This document shows positions 58,504 through 64,000 of a stretch of 64,000 nt of DNA, piece by piece. Position numbers and translations under genes: made by a program. The stretch is from contig NZ_CAJTXD010000004.1 in assembly GCF_910580175.1 (NCBI RefSeq), positions 1-64,000 on the forward strand, in the 5' to 3' direction. The DNA comes from an uncultured Alistipes sp. (GTDB lineage: Bacteria > Bacteroidota > Bacteroidia > Bacteroidales > Rikenellaceae). Under the pieces are notes generated by a model. The model was not told where the DNA came from, searched no databases, and worked only from the letters and a program-made list of their open reading frames with translations. The number at the start of each line of letters is the position of its first letter. Position 1 is the first letter of the stretch.

Positions 58504-59205
58504 ATGTTTTCGCCCGACGACATCCTCTTCGAAGACAACCATCTGTTGATCGTCAACAAGCATTGCGGCGATCTGGTGCAGCCCGATCCTTCGGGCGCAA
58601 GCGCTCTCGAAGATCAGATCAAGGCTTACATCAAGGCGCGCGACGCCAAACCCGGCGAGGTGTTCCTCGGCGTGGTGCACCGCATCGACCGTCCCGTGAG
58701 CGGGGCCGTGCTTTTCGCCAAGACGTCGAAAGCCCTCGTGCGGCTCAACGAAATGATCCGCCAGGGCAGCATCCGCAAGGTCTACTGGGCGCTTACCGAA
58801 AACCGGCCTGCGGAGGAGAGCGGCGAGCTGCGGCATTACATCCTCCGCGACGGACGCACCAATCGTTCGAAGGCTTTCGATGCGCCGCGTCCCGAGGCCA
58901 AGGAGGCTCGGTTGAAATACCGCATGGCCGGTGCCGGAACCCATTATACGCTCGTCGAGGTCGAGTTGTTGACGGGGCGCCACCACCAGATCCGCGCCCA
59001 GCTGTCGAAGATCGGGTGCCCGATCCGTGGCGACCTGAAGTACGGCGCCCGGCGCTCGTTGCCCGGAGGCGGCATCTCGCTCCACTCCCGGAGCGTAGCT
59101 TTCGAGCATCCTGTGCGCCGCGAACCCGTCGAGGTCACGGCTCCCGTTCCCGCGGGGGACAAGTTGTGGGCTTGTTTCGAAAACGTCCAGCCATGCGCCT
59201 GTTGA
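58504..59205 (+). CDS. RluA-family pseudouridine synthase
   Basis: 233 residues. Catalytic motif VVHRIDRPVSGAVLFAKTS carries the Asp nucleophile; HYTLVEVELLTGRHHQIRAQ and GDLKYGARRS complete the active site. No S4 domain is present, so it is a single-domain RluA enzyme acting on rRNA or tRNA; target not predictable. Its end overlaps the Dtd start by 13 bases. Confidence 0.9.
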   Translation: MFSPDDILFEDNHLLIVNKHCGDLVQPDPSGASALEDQIKAYIKARDAKPGEVFLGVVHRIDRPVSGAVLFAKTSKALVRLNEMIRQGSIRKVYWALTENRPAEESGELRHYILRDGRTNRSKAFDAPRPEAKEARLKYRMAGAGTHYTLVEVELLTGRHHQIRAQLSKIGCPIRGDLKYGARRSLPGGGISLHSRSVAFEHPVRREPVEVTAPVPAGDKLWACFENVQPCAC

Positions 59206-59645
59206 TCCAACGGGTAAGGAGCGCCTCGGTCGACATCGACGGCAGGCGTTTCTCCGAAATCGGGGCCGGCTTGCTGGTTTTCGTCGGCGTGGGGACGGAC
59301 GATACGCCCGAGGATGCCGAATACCTCGCCGGCAAGCTCGTGCGGCTGCGGATTTTCGACGACCAGGCCGGAGTGATGAACCTCGACGTGGCTCAGATCG
59401 GCGGCCAGGTGCTGGCCGTGAGCCAGTTCACGCTGCTGGCCTCCACGCGCAAGGGCAACCGTCCGTCGTATGTCAGGGCTGCGCCCGAAGCGATTTCGAA
59501 ACCCTTGTACGAGTCGTTCGTGCGCCGGGTCGAAGAGTTGCTCGGGCGGAAGGTGCCGACCGGCCGTTTCGGCGCCGAGATGCAGGTGTCGCTGGTCAAC
59601 GACGGCCCGGCGACCATCTGGATGGATTCGAAAAACAGAGAATAA
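59193..59645 (+). CDS. dtd: D-aminoacyl-tRNA deacylase
   Basis: 150 residues. VSQFTLLASTRKGNRPSYVR is the first chirality motif and NDGPATIWMDS the second; the usual second motif is GPVT, here GPAT. It hydrolyses D-amino acids from mischarged tRNA. Overlaps the pseudouridine synthase gene by 13 bases in another frame, so its translation is likely coupled. Start ATG at 59193 matches MRLLIQRV at the family N-terminus. Confidence 0.9.
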   Translation: MRLLIQRVRSASVDIDGRRFSEIGAGLLVFVGVGTDDTPEDAEYLAGKLVRLRIFDDQAGVMNLDVAQIGGQVLAVSQFTLLASTRKGNRPSYVRAAPEAISKPLYESFVRRVEELLGRKVPTGRFGAEMQVSLVNDGPATIWMDSKNRE

Positions 59646-59671
59646 GAAGATAGAGAACTAAATCGATTTCT

Positions 59672-60940
59672 ATGAGGAGAATCTTTGTGTTTGCAATGTA
59701 TTGTTTCGCCATGACGGTCATTGCTTGTTCCGACGAAGATCAGGTCGGCGGCGGCGACAGCCAGTGGTTCCGGCAGCCGGAGGTCACGGTCGACGGGACG
59801 AATGTCGATGTCCGGTGTCTGGCATTGGTGGGCGAAGGCGTGTTGTCGGCAGGCCGGAGCGGTTTCGTCTGCCTGCCTTCGGAGGGCGGTTCGGCTGTGG
59901 CGGTCACGGTAACCGATCCGGTGGTCGAGGGGACGATCCTGCGTTGCCGGATCACGGGCCTGACTCCTCGCACGCACTACATGATCTACGCTTACGTCGA
60001 GCTGAACGGCCAGCGGCTGATCGGTCAGCCGGCCGTTTTCGATACCGGCGAAGCCAGCGTGGAGCCGGACGATCCGGAGAATCCCGATAATCCGGAGAAT
60101 CCCGATAAACCCGATCCGGACGATCCGACCCCCCCCCGGCCCGGAGCATATTCCGGTTGGCCCGAACTGCCTGTCAAGGCCTCCGGTGCCGATCTTTATT
60201 ATGCGACCCACATCTGCCCCGCTTTTACGACCGCTTCGGGCGTGTTCGAGAATAACTTGCGCAGTTATACCGTATGTTACAGCAACGCCATGAAGTGCGC
60301 CATGTGGGTAGCTTATCCGATCCATGCAAGTTACAAGGGTTCCACCAAGCGTACCGACAAATGGGCGTTCGATCCCATCGTTCCCAAGTCGGTGCAGCCT
60401 TATCTGGTGTCGGGGTCTTACAAGCCCCGCGAACTCGATTATTCGCGCGGCCACATGCTCGCGTCGAACGACCGCACGGGCAGCGTCGGCATGAACGAAC
60501 AGACGTTCTACGTTACCAACATGACGCCCCAGAAGCAGACCAACTTCAATTCAGGCATCTGGTCGACGCTCGAAGACCGCACTTGGAACAACGTGTGCGC
60601 CGATACGCTTTTCGTGGTAACGGGGGCTTATTTCGCCAATACCGACGTGACGTGTCTGGACAATGCCTCGCCGCAGAATACGGTTTATGTGCCGACGAAT
60701 TTCTACAAGGTCATGATCCGTTCCAAAGCCGGCAATACGGGCAAGCCGCTCTACCAGCTCGATGCCGATGAGTTGCAGTGCGTGGGCTTCTGGCTCGAAA
60801 ACCGGGCTTATTCCGGAACAACGCTGACGTCGGTCATGACTTCGGTCGCCGAGATCGAGACTACGACCGGCATGAAGTTCTTCGAGCATGTGCCGCAGGC
60901 TCCTAAAGCGGTTCTGGACAAGAGCGCTTGGAAGTTTTGA
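59672..60940 (+). CDS. DNA/RNA non-specific endonuclease, lipoprotein
   Basis: 422 residues. Lipobox VIAC after a signal peptide; residues about 25-130 look like a fibronectin-type beta domain (TILRCRITGLTPRTHYMIY). A DP/ENP-rich linker (about 130-158, PDDPENPDNPENPDKPDPDD) leads to the nuclease domain with ELDYSRGHMLASNDRTGS (DRGH-type active site) and TFYVTNMTPQKQTNFNSGI (metal-binding Asn). It probably degrades external nucleic acid at the cell surface. Confidence 0.9.
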   Translation: MRRIFVFAMYCFAMTVIACSDEDQVGGGDSQWFRQPEVTVDGTNVDVRCLALVGEGVLSAGRSGFVCLPSEGGSAVAVTVTDPVVEGTILRCRITGLTPRTHYMIYAYVELNGQRLIGQPAVFDTGEASVEPDDPENPDNPENPDKPDPDDPTPPRPGAYSGWPELPVKASGADLYYATHICPAFTTASGVFENNLRSYTVCYSNAMKCAMWVAYPIHASYKGSTKRTDKWAFDPIVPKSVQPYLVSGSYKPRELDYSRGHMLASNDRTGSVGMNEQTFYVTNMTPQKQTNFNSGIWSTLEDRTWNNVCADTLFVVTGAYFANTDVTCLDNASPQNTVYVPTNFYKVMIRSKAGNTGKPLYQLDADELQCVGFWLENRAYSGTTLTSVMTSVAEIETTTGMKFFEHVPQAPKAVLDKSAWKF

Positions 60941-61030
60941 CGCCATGACTTGCGGCTGCGGCGCGCCCCTTGTCGGCGGGCAGGCCGCCGCATGCCTGCA
61001 TCGGCGCGGGCCAGGCGGAGGATCGGAAGC

Positions 61031-62020
61031 ATGAGTTCGGACAGCATGTACGTTTGGGGCGATTCGCGGCGGTATAATTCTTATGCCGGATATTTTCGCC
61101 GGTTGTTCGGCGGGCGGGTGCAGAAGCTCTCGGTGGATGCCGGCTTCACATGTCCCAACCGCGACGGCACGATAGCCCAGGGAGGGTGTACGTTCTGCAA
61201 CAACGGAGCGTTCACCCCCTCTTATTGTTGCCCTTCGAAGAGCGTCGGGCAGCAGATCGACGAGGGGATCGAGTTCCACCGGCGGCGTTACCGCGGCGCT
61301 TCGCGTTATCTGGTTTATTTCCAGTCGTTTTCCAATACCTATGCGCCGCTCGGCCGGTTGCAGACGCTCTACGGCGAAGCGTTGGCCCGCCCGGAGGTGG
61401 CCGGGATCGTCGTCGGCACGCGGCCCGACTGCGTCGATGAAGAGAAGCTGGATTATTTTGCCGAATTGGCACGCACGCATTATGTGGCCATCGAGTACGG
61501 CATCGAGTCGACCTGCGATGAGACCTTGCGCGCCGTGAACCGCGGCCACGACTTCGCCGCGGCCGAGCGGGCCGTGAGGATGACCGCCGCGCGGGGATTG
61601 CATGTCGGCGCCCATTTCATTCTGGGGCTTCCGGGCGAGAGCGACGAAATGCTGCTCGCACAGATTTCCCTCATCAATGCCCTGCCGCTGACGACGGTCA
61701 AGTTCCATCAGTTGCAGGTTTTCCGCGGTACGCCGATGGCGGCCGAGTACGACGCCGACCCCGGGCGGTTCCGTTTCTGGACGCCGGAGGCATATATCGA
61801 CCTCTTTACGGAGATTCTGCGGCGCCTGCGTCCTTCGTTGGTCGTCGAGCGGTTCGCTTCCGAGGCGCCGCCGCGTTACCACTACGGCCCCAACTGGGGT
61901 CTGGTGCGCAACGAGCGGCTGTGGGCCATGCTCGAAGCAAGACTGGAGGAGCTGGATGCCTGGCAGGGCGAGCTTTATGATGCTTCGCCGTCGAAAGCGG
62001 AGTTCCGAACGGGCGGATGA
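61031..62020 (+). CDS. TIGR01212 family radical SAM protein
   Basis: 329 residues. The cluster motif is FTCPNRDGTIAQGGCTFCNN (C-x11-C-x2-C). Other pieces: SVGQQIDEGIEFHRRRYRGA, YLVYFQSFSNTYAPL, VGTRPDCVDEEKLDYF and YVAIEYGIESTCDETLRAVN. Uncharacterised family (YhcC); related to MiaB/ELP3-type enzymes. The ATG at 61031 is used because the residues in front of it are only GC-rich noise. Confidence 0.9.
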   Translation: MSSDSMYVWGDSRRYNSYAGYFRRLFGGRVQKLSVDAGFTCPNRDGTIAQGGCTFCNNGAFTPSYCCPSKSVGQQIDEGIEFHRRRYRGASRYLVYFQSFSNTYAPLGRLQTLYGEALARPEVAGIVVGTRPDCVDEEKLDYFAELARTHYVAIEYGIESTCDETLRAVNRGHDFAAAERAVRMTAARGLHVGAHFILGLPGESDEMLLAQISLINALPLTTVKFHQLQVFRGTPMAAEYDADPGRFRFWTPEAYIDLFTEILRRLRPSLVVERFASEAPPRYHYGPNWGLVRNERLWAMLEARLEELDAWQGELYDASPSKAEFRTGG

Positions 62021-62141
62021 TCGGGCTGTGGCGGGAGCCGGAGAGCCGGGCGGCCGCAGTTTTTCGCGGGTTTCCAGGGGTTCCGGTTCATTATTCGTTT
62101 TCGAAGTGTCTCGGCAGGGTATATCTTGACGATTTTTTTTA

Positions 62142-62149
62142 TACATTTG
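62142..62149 (+). promoter_or_regulatory. -7 box in front of the YitT gene
   Basis: TACATTTG, 24 bases before the ATG at 62173; no TTG at the right distance. Confidence 0.4.
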
Positions 62150-62172
62150 TCCTGACCATAATTCCTTGTGCC

Positions 62173-63075
62173 ATGACCATTACCTTGTCGTTATCCCGCA
62201 TCCTTGCCGTTGTCAAGGAATATTTTCTGATGAGTGTCGGCATGTTTCTCTATGCTTTCGGTTGGATCGGCTGCATCTTGCCCGCCGACGGCATGGGCGG
62301 CGGTGCGGCAGGTCTTTCGCTGGTGCTCTGCAAGGCTGTCAGCCAGTGTTTCGGTTGGGAGGTCAGCATCGGCGACATGGTGTTTTACATCAATGCCGTG
62401 TTGTTGTTGGTCGCTGGGTTCATCGTCGGCTGGAAGTTCGGCATCAAGACCGTCTTTTCGATCATCATGATCTCCGTGGCCATGAATTTCTGGGAGTGGT
62501 TGTTGCCCGCAGAAGGATTGTTCGTCGGCATGGAGAACATCCTGCTGGTCATTCTGGGCGGTATTTTGGCCGGCATCGGCGTGGCCGTCTGCTTCAAGCA
62601 GGGCGGTTCGACCGGCGGCGTGGACATCGTGGCGATGATCATCAACAAGTACCGTACGGTGCGCTACGGCAACATCGTCATGTGCTCCGACTTCATGATT
62701 ATCGGTTCGTCGCTGCTCGTCGGTTCGACGCTCAATACCGTGGTCTATGGTTATATCCTCACGGCCGTGTTCGGTTATACGGTCGACATGATTATGTCGG
62801 GCAACCAGCAGTCCAACCAGGTGCTCATCATGAGCCACAAGTACGAGGAGATTACCAAGGCGATCCTGGAGGATGCGCATCGCGGCGTGACGCTGCTCGA
62901 CGGCATGGGCGGTTATACGCACGAGCCGATGAAGGTCGTGGTCGTCGTGTGCCGCAAGCGCGAGACATCGAAGGTGCTCAAGGTCGTCAAGTCGGTCGAT
63001 CCGGCCGCTTTCATGTCCATCGGCTCCGTGGCGGGCGTCTACGGCCAGGGTTTCCAGGCTCTGCCCAAGATGTAG
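62173..63075 (+). CDS. YitT family membrane protein
   Basis: 300 residues. Five or six hydrophobic helices occupy the first 200 residues (SVGMFLYAFGWIGCILPADG, GGGAAGLSLVLCKAVS, FINAVLLLVAGF-type, GGSTGGVDIVAMIIN). A cytoplasmic DUF2179-like domain ends it (GVTLLDGMGGYTHEPMKVVV). Function unknown, possibly transport. Its stop directly touches the priA ATG. Confidence 0.85.
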   Translation: MTITLSLSRILAVVKEYFLMSVGMFLYAFGWIGCILPADGMGGGAAGLSLVLCKAVSQCFGWEVSIGDMVFYINAVLLLVAGFIVGWKFGIKTVFSIIMISVAMNFWEWLLPAEGLFVGMENILLVILGGILAGIGVAVCFKQGGSTGGVDIVAMIINKYRTVRYGNIVMCSDFMIIGSSLLVGSTLNTVVYGYILTAVFGYTVDMIMSGNQQSNQVLIMSHKYEEITKAILEDAHRGVTLLDGMGGYTHEPMKVVVVVCRKRETSKVLKVVKSVDPAAFMSIGSVAGVYGQGFQALPKM

Positions 63076-64000
63076 ATGGAGCGCTACGCCGACATCGTGC
63101 TGCCTTTGGCGCAGCCGGCCTATACCTTCGCTGTGCCGGAGGGGATGGCGTTGGCGGCGGGTTGCGCCGTTGCGGTGCAGTTCGGCCCGCGCAGGTTCTA
63201 TGCGGGCATCGTGTGGCGCGTGCACGACCGGCGGCCCGACTTCAAGCGGATCAAGTCCGTGGAGCGGGTGCTCTACGACCGGCCCCTCCTCTCGGCCGGT
63301 CAGATCGCTTTGTGGGAGTGGATCGCTTCTTATTACATGTGTTCGCTCGGCGAGGTCATGCGTGCTGCGTTGCCCGCTTTGATGAAGCCTTCGGCCGACA
63401 GCGCCGAGTTGCTGGCCCAGGAGGAGTTTCGGCCCCGTACGGAGCGTTATGTGTCGCTGGCGCCGCAGTTGTACGACGAAAATCGTTTGCACGAGACGTT
63501 CGAGACCTTGGAGCGTCGGGCGCCCAAACAGTACGGGGCGCTGCTCGAAATCGCGTCGGCCGGTTCCGGCGGCGGACTTCCGCCCGGCGAGGTGCCGCGG
63601 CGGTTGTTGCAGGCCGATCTGACGGTGTTGCATGCGCTGGAGCGCAAAGGATACCTCCGCATCGTCGAGCACGAACGTACCGTCGAGCGGGCCGCTCCCG
63701 TTTTCCGGCTGCCCGAGTTGACCGGCCACCAGCAGGCGGCGTTCGATGAGTTGCGCCGGCAATTCGAGACCGGAACACGAACCGCCTTGTTGCATGGGGT
63801 CACTTCGTCGGGCAAGACCGAAATCTACATCCATCTTATAGCCGATGTGTTGGCGCAGGGCGGCGACGTGTTGTTGCTGGTGCCCGAAATCGCCCTTACG
63901 GCCCAGCTCGTCGAGCGCATGGAGCGCATCTTCGGCAGCCGGGTAACGGCCTACCATTCGCGCCTGACCGACCGGCAGCGGTCGGAAACCTACTTGCGGC
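63076..64000 (+). CDS. priA: Primosomal replication helicase PriA (5' part only)
   Basis: The first 308 residues are inside the window; the rest lies past 64000. The N-terminal 3'-DNA-binding domain (YADIVLPLAQPAYTFAVPEG, PRRFYAGIVWRVHD) and the wing region are followed by the helicase start: LTGHQQAAFDELRRQFE, Walker A LLHGVTSSGKTEIYIH and LLLVPEIALTAQLVER. PriA restarts stalled replication forks. Immediately follows yitT without a gap. Confidence 0.95.
   Translation, partial: MERYADIVLPLAQPAYTFAVPEGMALAAGCAVAVQFGPRRFYAGIVWRVHDRRPDFKRIKSVERVLYDRPLLSAGQIALWEWIASYYMCSLGEVMRAALPALMKPSADSAELLAQEEFRPRTERYVSLAPQLYDENRLHETFETLERRAPKQYGALLEIASAGSGGGLPPGEVPRRLLQADLTVLHALERKGYLRIVEHERTVERAAPVFRLPELTGHQQAAFDELRRQFETGTRTALLHGVTSSGKTEIYIHLIADVLAQGGDVLLLVPEIALTAQLVERMERIFGSRVTAYHSRLTDRQRSETYLR

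Overview
The window reads as chromosomal DNA of a GC-rich gut Bacteroidales, most like Alistipes (Rikenellaceae); the genus is inferred, the phylum is well supported. Support: many promoters of the Bacteroidetes type (TTG, 19-21 nt, TAnnTTTG) with no clear Shine-Dalgarno sequences; an Mfa/Fim-type fimbrial operon; lipoproteins with Bacteroidetes lipoboxes; families such as DUF3575, DUF3868, ORF6N, DUF4254, TraQ-like modules and TIGR01212; anaerobe traits (tryptophanase, NfnAB, rubredoxin beside SOD, ferritin).

Layout. (1) 1-7.6 kb, minus strand: one fimbrial operon running DUF3575, DUF3868/OmpA/TPR lipoprotein, ORF6N protein, three related modular lipoproteins, Mfa2/FimB-like anchor, and a fimbrillin whose frame stops at an inverted repeat by the window edge. 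A good promoter lies upstream, and a small basic 87-aa protein is divergently encoded. (2) 7.7-17.7 kb: an AT-richer accessory island. It holds a two-gene cassette (PLD-like protein plus multi-pass membrane protein), a 1-kb regulatory stretch with 22-bp iteron-like repeats and a probable small RNA, an AbiEi/AbiEii toxin-antitoxin pair bracketed by a 29-bp direct repeat, an Abi_2 (AbiD/F-like) gene, two decayed ORF6N genes, a second two-gene membrane cassette, and an orphan leader. (3) 17.7-31.8 kb: GT22 mannosyltransferase, rubredoxin-SOD, tryptophanase, aspartate-semialdehyde dehydrogenase, PBP1A, a metalloprotease/beta-barrel protein, a SUI1-like factor, a DUF4435 protein and aspartate kinase. 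(4) 31.8-45.4 kb: prolyl oligopeptidase, DapD, GT9 heptosyltransferase, DUF4254, glucosaminidase-LysM, DPP-IV, Ogt, NfnL/NfnS, DUF1573, tRNA-Asn and tRNA-Val. (5) 45.6-51.7 kb: a three-gene RND efflux operon driven from a promoter-bearing dispersed repeat. (6) 51.8-64 kb: YqaA, GNAT, DUF5131, ferritin, RlmD, SIMPL, cytidine deaminase, RluA-type synthase, Dtd, secreted nuclease, radical SAM, YitT and the start of PriA.

Gene teamwork: aspartate kinase, Asd and DapD supply the lysine/diaminopimelate route feeding the peptidoglycan that PBP1A builds and the glucosaminidase cuts. Rubredoxin, SOD, ferritin and NfnAB make a redox and oxygen-protection group. AbiE, Abi_2 and probably the PLD-like/membrane pair form a defence-type island beside a surface-variation (fimbrial) locus.
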